Positions 22,979-31,948 of a stretch of 64,000 bases of DNA are shown in pieces (position 1 is the stretch's first letter; every line of letters begins with the position of its first letter). The stretch lies in NCBI GenBank assembly GCA_965230615.1, contig OZ246012.1, positions 2,976,001 to 3,040,000 on the forward strand, written 5' to 3'. Position numbers and translations under genes: made by a program. The notes below the pieces were generated by a model that saw only the letters and a list, made by a program, of their open reading frames with translations, ran no database searches and was not told the origin of the DNA. Source of the stretch: G965230615 sp965230615 (lineage in GTDB: Bacteria; Pseudomonadota; Gammaproteobacteria; HTCC5015).

Positions 22979-24100
22979 ATGAGTGATGCTAATCAAAATG
23001 CACGCGATGTGTCGATCGATTATCTGCGCGCATCAATTATCGTTTTAGTCGTATTGCATCATGCCGCGCTTGCCTATACTTCATTTAGTGTTTTTATAAA
23101 AACCAGTTATGTAAGTTCTACGGCACCGGTTGTTGATTCAGCGCGTTGGCTTGTGCTTGATTTTTTTGTGGGGTTTAATGATGCTTTTTTTATGTCATTA
23201 TTGTTTTTCGTGTCAGGTCTATTTGTTATGGCGAGCCTTAAAAAATCGGGCAGCTTAAGATTTTTTATATCCCGGCTTAAACGCTTAGGCATTCCCTTTG
23301 TGGTTGGTTCAATTATTCTTATTCCACTTTGTTATTGGCCATCACATAAACTTGCTGATGCCAGCACATTATTCTGGATATCATTTTATACAACAGATGG
23401 TTGGCCATCTGGGCCACTTTGGTTTCTTTGGGTTTTACTGGTCTATAGTGGCATTATTGCGTTGATTTATCGGTTTTTACCTGGGCTGCTGGACAAGCTT
23501 AGTCATGCTCCTTCTGTATTAATTATGTTAATGATAACGTTAATAGCCTATGTGCCCATTGGGTTTTTCGTAGATCCGTATACCTGGGGTTCATTGGGCG
23601 GGCCTTTTGATGTACAGCTGTCTCGTGTCGCCTTATATTTTATTTATTTTTTTATTGGTGTGGTTATTGGGTTTTCTCGAATTATCAGTATAGAAAGCTG
23701 GCCAAGAAAGTGGTTTATCTATTTTGTAGTAGGGCTATGCGCCTATTATGCGCATGGGCAGTTATTAGGTAGCTCCGCAAATTTTTCTTCAGAGGCCCTT
23801 TATAAGCTTTGTCTTAGTTTGGCATTTTCGGTCAGTTGTGTCGCCATCGGCTTTAGTGTATTTGCTGTATTTAGAAAATATATTAACAAGCCTCATCCTT
23901 TACTTAATAGTTTAAGCCAAAATGCTTTTGGTATATATTTACTGCATTATATTTTCGTTGTCTGGTCGCAGTATTTCTTGCTTGATATTAATATTGCAGT
24001 ATGGCTAAAATTTGTAATTGTATCTTTTATATCATTGTTATTGAGCTGGTTAGCTTCAATTGGCTTAAGAAAAATACCCTATGTTGCCCATATTATTTAA
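22979..24100 (+). CDS. Acyltransferase 3 family membrane protein
   Basis: 373 residues and about ten membrane helices. The start SIDYLRASIIVLVVLHHAALAY (split) holds the conserved Arg and His of the acyltransferase-3 (Acyl_transf_3/OafA-MdoC) family. F.SRLKRLGIPF and GPLWFLWVLLVY are further family blocks. Such enzymes transfer acetyl or succinyl groups onto envelope glycans. The substrate cannot be told from context. Confidence 0.85.
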   Translation: MSDANQNARDVSIDYLRASIIVLVVLHHAALAYTSFSVFIKTSYVSSTAPVVDSARWLVLDFFVGFNDAFFMSLLFFVSGLFVMASLKKSGSLRFFISRLKRLGIPFVVGSIILIPLCYWPSHKLADASTLFWISFYTTDGWPSGPLWFLWVLLVYSGIIALIYRFLPGLLDKLSHAPSVLIMLMITLIAYVPIGFFVDPYTWGSLGGPFDVQLSRVALYFIYFFIGVVIGFSRIISIESWPRKWFIYFVVGLCAYYAHGQLLGSSANFSSEALYKLCLSLAFSVSCVAIGFSVFAVFRKYINKPHPLLNSLSQNAFGIYLLHYIFVVWSQYFLLDINIAVWLKFVIVSFISLLLSWLASIGLRKIPYVAHII

Positions 24101-24308
24101 CACTATGGTAAGAAAGCTTTAGAAAAATCTCACTATGCTTGCGATAATTCTAGCCTTTAGCTAAGGCTGCTTATTTCATCATAAGCTGTAAAGTGACTAT
24201 GAAAAGCCAAGCTTTTTTATGCTATAAAATACTAAGTTGAGCGTTTACTTTTATTCCTAAAATGTTAGTACCCCTTCGGATACTTTCTGTCGTGATTATT
24301 TTGAATAT

Positions 24309-24518
24309 ATGGGGCTTCAAGGTATGCAAGCGAATATAACAATATTAGCCTTGGTTCTGATTTTTTCTAATCATGCTTTGGCAGATGCTTATAAGTGTCA
24401 GGACAAACAGGGGGATATGGTATACAAAGTATCTTATATCCGCGCAGAGGGTTTTCCTGCGGCAGAAGTGCCAGGGTTTTCTCAGGGCGTGGTTGTGAAT
24501 GTAAGGGTTTGTAAATAA
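24309..24518 (+). CDS. Short exported DUF4124-like protein
   Basis: 69 residues (or 64 from ATG 24324). A hydrophobic signal peptide ends ALADAYKCQDKQGDMVY, and the YKC.D..G..VY pattern recalls DUF4124 proteins, which are often longer. It ends soon after VVNVRVCK, so it may be a truncated or minimal member. Confidence 0.55.
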   Translation: MGLQGMQANITILALVLIFSNHALADAYKCQDKQGDMVYKVSYIRAEGFPAAEVPGFSQGVVVNVRVCK

Positions 24519-24558
24519 AAAAATAAATATATTTAAATCAGCATTCATCGAGTATTTT

Positions 24559-24987
24559 ATGCAATATCGTAAATTTAAACAGCAAGACGTTAAAAGAGTC
24601 TTTGACACTTACCCTAAAAAAATACGCCAGCATTTACTTGTTTTACGAGAGCTTATCTTTGATATTGCTGAGACGCATGCAGAGATTGGCGTTATTGATG
24701 AAGCCTTAAAATGGGATAGCCCTAGCTATTTAACCACTCAACCAAAAAGTGGTACAACAATCAGACTCTCAGCAATCAAAGGCGTTGTTGATAAAATTGC
24801 AATTTCTGTGCATTGCCAGACAAGCCTGATCGCAGAGTTTAAAGTGGTTTATCCCGACTTGGAGTATGATGCCAATAGAAGTATTATATTTCATGCATCG
24901 ACCAGCTTGCCACTTGATGTGATAAAGCGCTTTATTTATCTGGCGCTAACATACCATTATCGAAAAAAGCACGGTATTGGCATATAA
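24559..24987 (+). CDS. DUF1801 (YdhG-like) domain protein
   Basis: 142 residues. FDTYPKKIRQHLLVLRELIFDIA ... EALKWDSPSYLTTQPKSGTTIRL (both split) ... FKVVYPDLEYDANRSIIFHAS is the DUF1801/YdhG_co pattern. Cytosolic with unknown activity; some members are structurally iron-chaperone-like. It stands alone between small exported proteins. Confidence 0.85.
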   Translation: MQYRKFKQQDVKRVFDTYPKKIRQHLLVLRELIFDIAETHAEIGVIDEALKWDSPSYLTTQPKSGTTIRLSAIKGVVDKIAISVHCQTSLIAEFKVVYPDLEYDANRSIIFHASTSLPLDVIKRFIYLALTYHYRKKHGIGI

Positions 24988-25010
24988 AAAATAGTATTGA
25001 GGAGAAAGTC

Positions 25011-25310
25011 ATGCGTAGCCTAATGTTGGCCACCATTTGTTTTATTTTCTATTGTTTGCCTGCATTTGCAGATACTATTGAATATGAAACAAGAATGATT
25101 ATTGTGCATGGCGCAATGTCGAAACTAATGGATGGTGATTCTTTTGCAAACTTTAACAAGCCTTTAAATTATAATGACAGACGGGTACTGCCTTTCTTTT
25201 TAAAAGCAGGTTGGAATATTCGTTCGGTGCATGTAAATGAAAAAAGTCGTGAAGATAATCTTTATGGTTATGTTGTGATAGAACGAAAAATAACAATTGA
25301 TGATAAATAA
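25011..25310 (+). CDS. Exported DUF4177-like small protein
   Basis: 99 residues with a signal peptide (MRSLMLATICFIFYCLPAFA). The mature part ends VLPFFLKAGWNIRSVHVNEK ... YGYVVIERKI, the strand-helix-strand pattern of DUF4177-type domains. GAGGAGA precedes ATG 25011. The next gene starts 12 bp later. Confidence 0.58.
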   Translation: MRSLMLATICFIFYCLPAFADTIEYETRMIIVHGAMSKLMDGDSFANFNKPLNYNDRRVLPFFLKAGWNIRSVHVNEKSREDNLYGYVVIERKITIDDK

Positions 25311-25322
25311 TCGGGTAATCGC

Positions 25323-25661
25323 ATGACACAAATTAGTTGGTCAGATTTTCAAAAAGTTGAGCTAAGGGTAGGCACTATAGTTGATGCCGAAGACTTTCCA
25401 GAGGCAAGAAACCCTGCCTATAAACTCAAAATTGATTTTGGTGAAGAAATCGGTATTAAAAAATCGAGTGCCCAGCTTACAGCGCTATATAGTAAAGAAG
25501 CGTTGTTAGGTAAGCAGGTTATTGCCGTTATTAATTTTCCGCCAAAACAAATAGGCCCGATTATGTCGGAGTGTTTGGTCACAGGTTTTTACCGAGAAGA
25601 TGGTGCTGTGGTTTTAGCGGTACCTGATACGGGTATAGGAAACGGTGCTCAGCTTGCATAA
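25323..25661 (+). CDS. csaA: CsaA-like tRNA-binding domain protein
   Basis: 112 residues, full length for free-standing tRNA_bind proteins. ISWSDFQKVELRVGTIVDAEDFPEARNPAYKLKIDFGEE (split), KKSSAQL and FPPKQIGPIMSECLV match CsaA/YgjH. These OB-fold dimers bind tRNA and have been linked to chaperone or export functions. Confidence 0.88.
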   Translation: MTQISWSDFQKVELRVGTIVDAEDFPEARNPAYKLKIDFGEEIGIKKSSAQLTALYSKEALLGKQVIAVINFPPKQIGPIMSECLVTGFYREDGAVVLAVPDTGIGNGAQLA

Positions 25662-25692
25662 AGTAATCAATGGCAGCATTTAATAAAGCGTT

Positions 25693-25995
25693 ATGGGTGA
25701 GCTAAGTAAGCTAAAAGGTCTAGGGCCAAAATCGGAACAACAGCTTAATGCGATTGGCATCAGTACTAAAGCGCAGCTTGCAGCATTGGGGCCTATCGCA
25801 GCGTTTATCAAGCTCAAAAAAGAAAGTAATAGCCAGCCTAGTTTGAATTTTTTATATGCTATGGTAGGTGCTTTGCAAGATGAGCATTGGACGCAAATCG
25901 CTAGAAAAGAGAAATTGCAATTAATTATGGCATTAGAAGGCTATGCAGAGTTAGAGAAAATTCTTCAAGCGGAGGGTGTTGAGCTTAAAATGTAA
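25693..25995 (+). CDS. TfoX C-terminal domain protein
   Basis: 100 residues. ELSKLKGLGPKSEQQLNAIGISTKAQLAALG (split) is a helix-hairpin-helix, the TfoX_C domain. It occurs here without the N-terminal TfoX domain, as in many stand-alone proteins. The full-length competence regulator Sxy/TfoX has both. Probably in one transcript with the csaA-like gene 32 bp upstream. Confidence 0.82.
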   Translation: MGELSKLKGLGPKSEQQLNAIGISTKAQLAALGPIAAFIKLKKESNSQPSLNFLYAMVGALQDEHWTQIARKEKLQLIMALEGYAELEKILQAEGVELKM

Positions 25996-26033
25996 ATAAT
26001 ATCACTGCTCTGTGAAACTTTGTATCAATATGA

Positions 26034-26061
26034 TTGACACAGTTATAGTGTGTCATATTGT
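26034..26061 (+). promoter_or_regulatory. Promoter and dyad upstream of the Crp/Fnr gene
   Basis: TTGACA (26034-26039), 16 bases, TATTGT (26056-26061). It overlaps a perfect inverted repeat GACACA (26036-26041) / TGTGTC (26049-26054). A dyad inside the promoter of a Crp/Fnr-family gene suggests autoregulation. Confidence 0.5.
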
Positions 26062-26084
26062 GTCTGAGATGAATATTTGAGGCT

Positions 26085-26765
26085 ATGATGACTAAAGTAG
26101 AAATGGCAAAGAACTTCACTTTTTTAAATGGCTTGTCAAAAGAAGTTGCTACAAAGCTCGATAAAAATGTTAAACAATCGACGTTTAAAAAAGCCAAAAC
26201 AATTATTCATAAAGGCCAAAAAGTAGGGGGCGTGTTTCTAGTACAGTCAGGGGTTCTGCGCGTTTATTCAATCGATGCCGACGGTAATGAGAAACCCATT
26301 TATACGCTTGGGGCAGGGGAGGTTTGCGTATTTTCCATCAATTGTGTTTTGCAACAAGTCGTATACCCTGCCTGGGTGTCAGTAGATTCTGCGACGGCTG
26401 AAGTGATTTCGATTCCTAATACAACATTCCGATATTTATATGAACAGGAGAATCGAGTACGCGATTATATAGTAGAAGCATTGTCACAACGTATATTTGA
26501 TTTAATGTCAGTGATCGAAGAGACGAGTACTCTTAATTTGAGCGCAAGAATTAACAGTTTTTTAGTCCGAGCTTGTAATGATGAAAATAATATCATTACG
26601 ATGAGTCATCAAGATATAGCGAGTCGTTTGGGTACTGCGCGAGAAGTTGTTTCAAGGCATTTAAAGGCATTAGAAAAACAAGGGTTTATTACATTATCGA
26701 GAATGAAAATACAGATTGTGTCGCCACAACAGCTTGCGAAGTTATCCATTGCAGAGTCTGCATGA
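26085..26765 (+). CDS. Crp/Fnr-family transcriptional regulator
   Basis: 226 residues (ATG 26085 or 26088). Residues 1-120 are a cyclic-nucleotide-binding-type beta-barrel (HKGQKVGGVFLVQSGVLRVYSIDADGNEKPIYTLGAGEVC, split). Residues 150-215 hold the winged helix-turn-helix (MSHQDIASRLGTAREVVSRHLKALEKQGFI, split). The N-terminus has no FNR-type four-Cys cluster, so oxygen sensing by Fe-S is unlikely. Cys at VCVFSINCV could be redox active. Resembles the Crp-like regulators of peroxide or nitrosative stress, not assigned further. Confidence 0.87.
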   Translation: MMTKVEMAKNFTFLNGLSKEVATKLDKNVKQSTFKKAKTIIHKGQKVGGVFLVQSGVLRVYSIDADGNEKPIYTLGAGEVCVFSINCVLQQVVYPAWVSVDSATAEVISIPNTTFRYLYEQENRVRDYIVEALSQRIFDLMSVIEETSTLNLSARINSFLVRACNDENNIITMSHQDIASRLGTAREVVSRHLKALEKQGFITLSRMKIQIVSPQQLAKLSIAESA

Positions 26766-26871
26766 GCTGAGTTACTTGCCTTGTGGCAGATATCTTATTA
26801 ATAATATTACCCACGTGCTATATTATTAATGTGATAAGCAATATTGTTATTTAATTAATTGGGATAAATAT

Positions 26872-27108
26872 ATGGGGCTTTTAGAGTGGGTAATCATTCA
26901 TAGCATTATAGTACTATTCTGGCTGTGGGTGCTCAAATGGGGTGGTGCCGAGTGGTTGGAAGGTTGGAAAACACTTTTTATCGTTGATTGGTTTGCTGCG
27001 GTATGGTCTGCCGAACAAATAAAGCTATATGCACTATGTGTTTTGATATTCCAATTAATTTGGTTTGTTATTGGTGTATTTTCGCCAGGCTTACGAATTC
27101 TTTGGTAA
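26872..27108 (+). CDS. Small membrane protein
   Basis: 78 residues with two helices (LEWVIIHSIIVLFWLWVL; LYALCVLIFQLIWFVIGVF) and a Trp-rich loop. Function unknown. Its stop is 8 bp before the GNAT start, so the two may be coupled. Confidence 0.6.
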   Translation: MGLLEWVIIHSIIVLFWLWVLKWGGAEWLEGWKTLFIVDWFAAVWSAEQIKLYALCVLIFQLIWFVIGVFSPGLRILW

Positions 27109-27115
27109 TGAAAAA

Positions 27116-27568
27116 ATGGATATTCAATACACGCTGGCTACACTGACTGATATCGAAGCTCTGGTTGAGTTGACAGGGCGATATCATGCTAACGAAAAAA
27201 TTACATCTACCGCAGCCCAGCGCAAACCAGCTATTGAAGGTCTATTGTTAGATAGCACTCTAGGTTTTATATTGTTGGCGAGTAGCCAACAGCAAGCCAT
27301 TGCTTATTTAGCAGTATGTTATAGTTACTCGATTGAGCTGGGCGGTAGAGATGCTTTTATTGATGAGTTATATGTCGACGCCATATGGCGTGGTAAAGGT
27401 GTCGGCTCTACGCTACTGACACAAGCCAAGCAATTGGCTATTGGTGATTCAATTAAAGTGTTGCATTTAGAAGTAACGTTGGATAATCACTTAGCCAGAG
27501 GCTTTTATCGGAAAAATCATTTTACTGCACGTGAGCAATATCACTTGATGTCTTGCGAGCTGATCTAA
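27116..27568 (+). CDS. GNAT-family N-acetyltransferase
   Basis: The open frame begins at 27065, inside the upstream gene; ATG 27116 (MDIQYTLATLTDIEAL) is taken as the start, 150 residues. The acetyl-CoA motif A is IDELYVDAIWRGKGVGSTLLTQAK (split; key residues R/GKGVGS). Motif B follows at LEVTLDNHLARGFYRKNHF. Substrate unknown. Confidence 0.85.
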   Translation: MDIQYTLATLTDIEALVELTGRYHANEKITSTAAQRKPAIEGLLLDSTLGFILLASSQQQAIAYLAVCYSYSIELGGRDAFIDELYVDAIWRGKGVGSTLLTQAKQLAIGDSIKVLHLEVTLDNHLARGFYRKNHFTAREQYHLMSCELI

Positions 27569-27584
27569 TAATTTAGATAAAACG

Positions 27585-28208
27585 CTATTTAGTCAGTGAT
27601 TTGAAACCAATTTGGCTTAAAAATATTTTACCCATTGCCACAAGCTCTTGTTCTGTGGTGTTCGATTTTGAAAAAACACTAAAACCATTCAAATAAGCCA
27701 GCAGCATGTTAGCTGTAACACCCGCTTGCGTCTCTGGCGGTAGTTCACCAAGTCGAATGGCTTGTTGGATTAAAACCAAAAATAGTTGCTTATATTGTTC
27801 ATAAACTGAGCTGAGGTAATCACTGAGCTCGGTATCGCCACTCATTAGTTCATTCATACAGTTCACTGCCATGCAGCCGCGCTTATCAGGGTCTTGAGAA
27901 TACATTTTAGCGGCATCCATAAAAACAGTGAGCAGTACTGGCCCGACTGCTTGGTCTGCGGCAATGTTTCTGAGTTTTTTATCAGGTGCAATTGAGAAGT
28001 ATTGCTCCAGGGCTTCGGTGAACAGTGCCTCTTTAGTTTTGAAGGCATTATAGAGGCTAGCACGGGTCAAGCCGGTTTCCTGGGCAACTTCATTGAATGA
28101 CATATCATGATAGCCCCGCTGCCAGAATAGGCCCATGACCTGGGCGAGCAGCATTTCCCGGTCAAATGCACTCGGTCGTCCTCTGGCGCGTTTAGTTGGT
28201 GTGGTCAT
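27585..28208 (-). CDS. TetR-family transcriptional repressor
   Basis: 207 residues. The N-terminal helix-turn-helix FDREMLLAQVMGLFWQRGYHDMSFNEVAQETGLTRASLYNAF (split) is that of TetR_N, and the C-terminus resembles the AcrR/YxaF-type ligand domain. It is divergent from the peroxiredoxin-DUF1330 pair. The shared 126-bp gap contains two palindromic repeats, the likely operators for repressing both directions. Cys residues (RGCMAVNCMNE) might sense oxidants; that is inference. Confidence 0.88.
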   Translation of the reverse strand: MTTPTKRARGRPSAFDREMLLAQVMGLFWQRGYHDMSFNEVAQETGLTRASLYNAFKTKEALFTEALEQYFSIAPDKKLRNIAADQAVGPVLLTVFMDAAKMYSQDPDKRGCMAVNCMNELMSGDTELSDYLSSVYEQYKQLFLVLIQQAIRLGELPPETQAGVTANMLLAYLNGFSVFSKSNTTEQELVAMGKIFLSQIGFKSLTK

Positions 28209-28251
28209 GTGTCTGCCTCTGAAACTCGTTGTAATATGAATTATATATGTA

Positions 28252-28311
28252 TTTTGTACATATCTGTATAAAAATGTTGATAAACTTAATTTTGTACAGT
28301 ATTGTATAAAA
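28252..28311. promoter_or_regulatory. Two tandem TetR-operator-like palindromes
   Basis: TTTTGTACA-N4-TGTATAAAA occurs at 28252-28273 and again at 28290-28311, 38 bp apart. Each is an imperfect palindrome with a one-base mismatch between arms. They lie between a TetR gene and its divergent target, closest to the latter. Confidence 0.7.
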
Positions 28312-28334
28312 AACTGACCATACGAGGGAAAGCA

Positions 28335-29024
28335 ATGTCATCATTAAATCAACAAATTCAGCAAACCATACAGGTCTTCAGAGACACGCTACCGCCCGAG
28401 CTCAATGCTTTAATTGAGCAGGGGGCTGGTGAGATTAGTGCGCTTTCTATTGTTGAAAACGCGCTACAAGCCGGAGATAAGGCGCCTGAGTTCAATTTGC
28501 AAAACTACAGCGGTGAGAGCCGTAGCTTAGCTGATTACTTAAAGCAGGGGCCGCTGGTATTAACATTTTATCGAGGGTTATGGTGCCCTTACTGTAACTT
28601 GCAGCTCGCTGCCTATAACGCTCGTCTGAGTGATATCAAGCAAGCTGGTGCGAATCTGATTGCTGTCACGCCAGAGGGTTCGGATGGCTTTGAAGTAGTG
28701 CAAGCCTCTGAAATGCCGCAGGAAGCCAAAGACACTGTTATAAAAGCGCCTGAATTTGATGTGTTGCATGATGCTGGAGGCACTTTGGGTGAGCAGTTCG
28801 GCGTTAACTTTACCTTACCTGAATCGCATAAACAGCTGTTAGGCATGATGCAGGTGGATATTGAAAAAGCCAATGGTAATAACAAGTTTAGTTTTGCTGA
28901 TCCGGCTACTTATATCATCGGCACAGATGGTGTTATTAAATGGGCTTTTATCCCGAATAACTATCGTAAGCGTGCGGAAGTTGAGCAAATTCTTGCACAA
29001 CTAAAACAACTAAAACAACTATAA
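28335..29024 (+). CDS. AhpC/TSA-type peroxiredoxin-like protein
   Basis: ATG 28335 with GAGGGAAAGC upstream gives 229 residues; the open frame extends to 28302 without a ribosome site. After an N-terminal helical part, GDKAPEFNLQNYSGESRSLADYL (split) opens the thioredoxin fold and LTFYRGLWCPYCNLQL holds a CxxC (CPYC). The C-terminus ends ATYIIGTDGVIKWAFIPNNYRKR. This matches the PRX_like2 group, which reduces peroxides using thiols. Likely derepressed with DUF1330 when the TetR repressor is released. Confidence 0.88.
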   Translation: MSSLNQQIQQTIQVFRDTLPPELNALIEQGAGEISALSIVENALQAGDKAPEFNLQNYSGESRSLADYLKQGPLVLTFYRGLWCPYCNLQLAAYNARLSDIKQAGANLIAVTPEGSDGFEVVQASEMPQEAKDTVIKAPEFDVLHDAGGTLGEQFGVNFTLPESHKQLLGMMQVDIEKANGNNKFSFADPATYIIGTDGVIKWAFIPNNYRKRAEVEQILAQLKQLKQL

Positions 29025-29076
29025 AAAACATCAATAGATAAGCCAGTATGAATTTAAATAATAAGAGGATATAAAT

Positions 29077-29373
29077 ATGGCTGCACTAGCAGTAGCATTA
29101 GTCAAACTTAAAGATGCTGAAAAAATGCAAGAATATGGTGGCCTTGCTGCACCAACGTTTGCTGAATACGGTGGTAAGCTGGTTGCTAGAGGCAAAGTGC
29201 AAGGTATCTTAACAGGGCAGAGTGATTTAAATATTGTTGCCGTAATGGAATTTGCTAGCCTGGATAAAATAGATCAATGGTATAACTCGCCAGCTTATCA
29301 AAAAGCGATTGCAGTCAGAGAAGAAGCTTGTGATATGACAATACTGAAAATTGAATTGCCGTCTGCGGCATAG
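29077..29373 (+). CDS. DUF1330 family protein
   Basis: 98 residues. Begins AALAVALVKLKDAEKMQEYG and contains FASLDKIDQWYNSPAYQKAIAVREEA (split), the DUF1330 ferredoxin-like fold. It lies 52 bp after the peroxiredoxin, in the same transcript, and ends before a strong terminator. Role unknown; the family is related to small monooxygenase-like dimers. Confidence 0.87.
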   Translation: MAALAVALVKLKDAEKMQEYGGLAAPTFAEYGGKLVARGKVQGILTGQSDLNIVAVMEFASLDKIDQWYNSPAYQKAIAVREEACDMTILKIELPSAA

Positions 29374-29388
29374 TCTGTTGTGTTGTAG

Positions 29389-29427
29389 CAGGGCATGGCT
29401 TCTGTGTGCATGCCCTGTTTATTTTTT
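29389..29427 (+). terminator. Rho-independent terminator of the peroxiredoxin operon
   Basis: CAGGGCATG (29389-29397) pairs with CATGCCCTG (29409-29417), followed by TTTATTTTTT. Confidence 0.88.
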
Positions 29428-29795
29428 ACCAAAAATACAATGAATGTTAACACTCTGTCAGATTTAGAATCATTATTATGTAGAGTAAAAAAAATGTAAG
29501 CGTCAACTTTTTGGCGTATATAAATTTTTCCCATCCCATAAATGTCGTTTAGTTTTAATATTGTTGTGTATCTTGCACATTGTTTACTCATTATTAAACA
29601 ACGGAAGTTTTATCAATAGTTTTTTAAGAAATGTCAGTACTTGACAGCATAATGTGCAATCAAAGCCCATCGCATTGAGTATTTTTACCATCAATAGCAG
29701 GTGATAATACACGCAAAAATCCCAATAATTTACTTCTGCCTGCAAGGCTAAATTAAATGAGTTTACTCTCTGATAATAGGTAATGATTAAGGGGT
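29428..29795. other. Intergenic region
   Basis: AT-rich, no supported gene on either strand. It presumably carries the promoter of the following large exported protein. No strong hairpin or sigma-70 pair stands out. Confidence 0.3.
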
Positions 29796-31922
29796 ATGGG
29801 GATGAGAGCATTTTTGACGTTGTACTTGGGTCGTTGCGGGGTGTCGGTATTTTTAACTGTTTTGTTATCTTTAACCACCACCTTTGCATATGCCCAATCA
29901 AATGAATATTTTTATATTGTACATAAACCAACGGGGTTGAAGCTATCGAGCTGTAGCGTACAAAATGGCGATCCAGTTTTGGTGGTGAATAATAATGATA
30001 GCAGTCGTTGCAGTCATTGGTATCGGGTTCCAAAAAGTGACGGCAAGCACTTTTATATTGTCAGCCGCCACTCGGATAAACATATTCGTCCAGAGACTAA
30101 AACCAATGGCTCAGAAATTGTCTTAAGGCCACGTTCATGGCGCGGCTCATGGACGCAGTGGCGGTACAATGAGCGAGAGGATGGCTTTGGGCATTTAGTC
30201 AACCGTCAAACGGGTAAGCATTTGCATACACCAGAAAATGGCGAAGATACCGAGGTACGTTTAAGACCTTCATACTGGCGAGGTGATTTTACACAGTGGG
30301 CCTTTGTGCCGGTACCGCCGATGGATCCCAATGCAGTGCCTTTACAAGTTAGTGCACAAAAAATTGAGTTAGATGAAGAGAGTGCTTGTGGTGCTGGCGT
30401 AGCAAATACATTCAGTGAAGTATCAGAACTGATTGGCTTAAGTTATGTACATAGCACTGAAGATAATATGTTTCAACAGTCCGGCGGTGTAGCCGCGGGT
30501 GATTTTGATAATGATAACTGGGTTGACCTATATGCAGTAGGTGGTAGTAATGCACCGAGTGTATTATTAAAAAATCAGGGTGATGGCTCATTTGTCGATG
30601 TGGCCGCAGACTTAGGTGTGGATTTTCAAGAGCGCAATTCCGGACCAGCCTTTGCCGATATTAATGGTGATGGTTACTTGGATCTATTTGTTGGTGCAGT
30701 CGGTGGTGTAGAGATATCAGATCGCAATGCAGAAAATCGTTTACTGATTAATATGGCGGGTGAAGGCTTTGCCGATGTGGCTGCAGATGCCGGTGTTTTT
30801 GTTAATGGTAATACGGTTTCAGCAAGCTTTGCCGATTATGACTATGATGATGACCTTGATATCTTTATGACACACTGGATTCGAGGTGTGCAATGGCGTG
30901 ACCATCAGCATCTTTGGCAGAACAATGATGGCATTTTTAATGATGTGACTCAGGATGTTGGCATTCGTATTCGAGCAGTCTTTTCACCATCATCAGATTC
31001 CAGTTTCGCCAGCACATTCACAGATATTAATGGCGATAACCTTATCGATATATTAGTAGCCTCTGATAGCCTTGGCAGTCAAAGCTTTGAGAATAATGGC
31101 GATGGCAGCTTTACCGAAACAACCAACGGTGACAATGTCTTTAGTCAGTTCAATGACCAGTCGGGTATGGGTTCAGCTGTGGGTGATTATGATAATGATG
31201 GCGATATGGACTGGTTTGTTTCTGCAATCGATCAAATCATTGGCGTCGACCCGCAGTTTCATGGCAATCGTTTATATGAAAATGACGGCACTGGCTTATT
31301 CACAGACGTGACAGAAGCGGCAGGGGTTCGCGAAGGTTATTGGGGTTGGGGAGCTTGCTTTGCCGACTTCAATAATGATGGTTTGTTAGATATTTTTCAT
31401 GTTAACGGTATGTATCCCGTTGAAGAGGACCAAAACTTCGATTGGGATCGTTATGATGATGATCCATCTCGTTTATTTATCAATAATGGCGATAAGTCTT
31501 TCACAGAAATGTCTGCCGATATGGGCATTGTCAACAGAAAGCAAGGTCGTGGTGTCAGTTGTTTGGATTATGATCGTGATGGTGATATGGATATAATGGT
31601 TGCCAACAATGGTCAGTCTCCCGACTTTTTCTGTAATCATGGCAATAACAATCACTCGGTGAATGTTCGTTTAAGACAGCCAGGTAAAAATGCTTTTGGT
31701 ATTGGTGCCAAAATTTACGTAACGGCTGATGAAGTGCAGCAAATCAGAGAAATTCGTACTGGCAATAACTTTGTGTCACAAAACCCGTCTGAAGCACATT
31801 TTGGCTTAGGCAGTGCAACACATATTGATGAGATTAAAGTAATATGGCCAGATGGCAAGGAATCAGTTTTGCTTAACTTAGATGCTGATAAGCACTATAT
31901 CATTACACGCACAGATAGCTAG
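29796..31922 (+). CDS. Secreted ricin-type / FG-GAP (VCBS) / UnbV repeat protein
   Basis: 708 residues. A signal peptide ends near AYAQ (residue 34). Residues about 37-170 look like a beta-trefoil ricin-type lectin domain (YFYIVHKPTGLKLSSC, then HFYIVSRHSDKHIRPE, then HLVNRQTGKHLHTPE). Residues 220-610 are FG-GAP/VCBS repeats with calcium-binding D-x-D-N-D-x-x-D loops (GDFDNDNWVDLY, DINGDGYLDLF, DYDYDDDLDIF, DYDRDGDMDIM). The last 90 residues are an ASPIC/UnbV domain (NAFGIGAKIYVTAD, IDEIKVIWPDGK). It is likely exported and binds glycans or a surface. Confidence 0.88.
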   Translation: MGMRAFLTLYLGRCGVSVFLTVLLSLTTTFAYAQSNEYFYIVHKPTGLKLSSCSVQNGDPVLVVNNNDSSRCSHWYRVPKSDGKHFYIVSRHSDKHIRPETKTNGSEIVLRPRSWRGSWTQWRYNEREDGFGHLVNRQTGKHLHTPENGEDTEVRLRPSYWRGDFTQWAFVPVPPMDPNAVPLQVSAQKIELDEESACGAGVANTFSEVSELIGLSYVHSTEDNMFQQSGGVAAGDFDNDNWVDLYAVGGSNAPSVLLKNQGDGSFVDVAADLGVDFQERNSGPAFADINGDGYLDLFVGAVGGVEISDRNAENRLLINMAGEGFADVAADAGVFVNGNTVSASFADYDYDDDLDIFMTHWIRGVQWRDHQHLWQNNDGIFNDVTQDVGIRIRAVFSPSSDSSFASTFTDINGDNLIDILVASDSLGSQSFENNGDGSFTETTNGDNVFSQFNDQSGMGSAVGDYDNDGDMDWFVSAIDQIIGVDPQFHGNRLYENDGTGLFTDVTEAAGVREGYWGWGACFADFNNDGLLDIFHVNGMYPVEEDQNFDWDRYDDDPSRLFINNGDKSFTEMSADMGIVNRKQGRGVSCLDYDRDGDMDIMVANNGQSPDFFCNHGNNNHSVNVRLRQPGKNAFGIGAKIYVTADEVQQIREIRTGNNFVSQNPSEAHFGLGSATHIDEIKVIWPDGKESVLLNLDADKHYIITRTDS

Positions 31923-31948
31923 ACTGTTTTAGCCGTCTGTCTTAATCA

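Noticed and set aside
29584..30033. Minus-strand ORF over the FG-GAP gene start
   Set aside because: It overlaps the signal peptide and lectin-like domain of the plus-strand gene.
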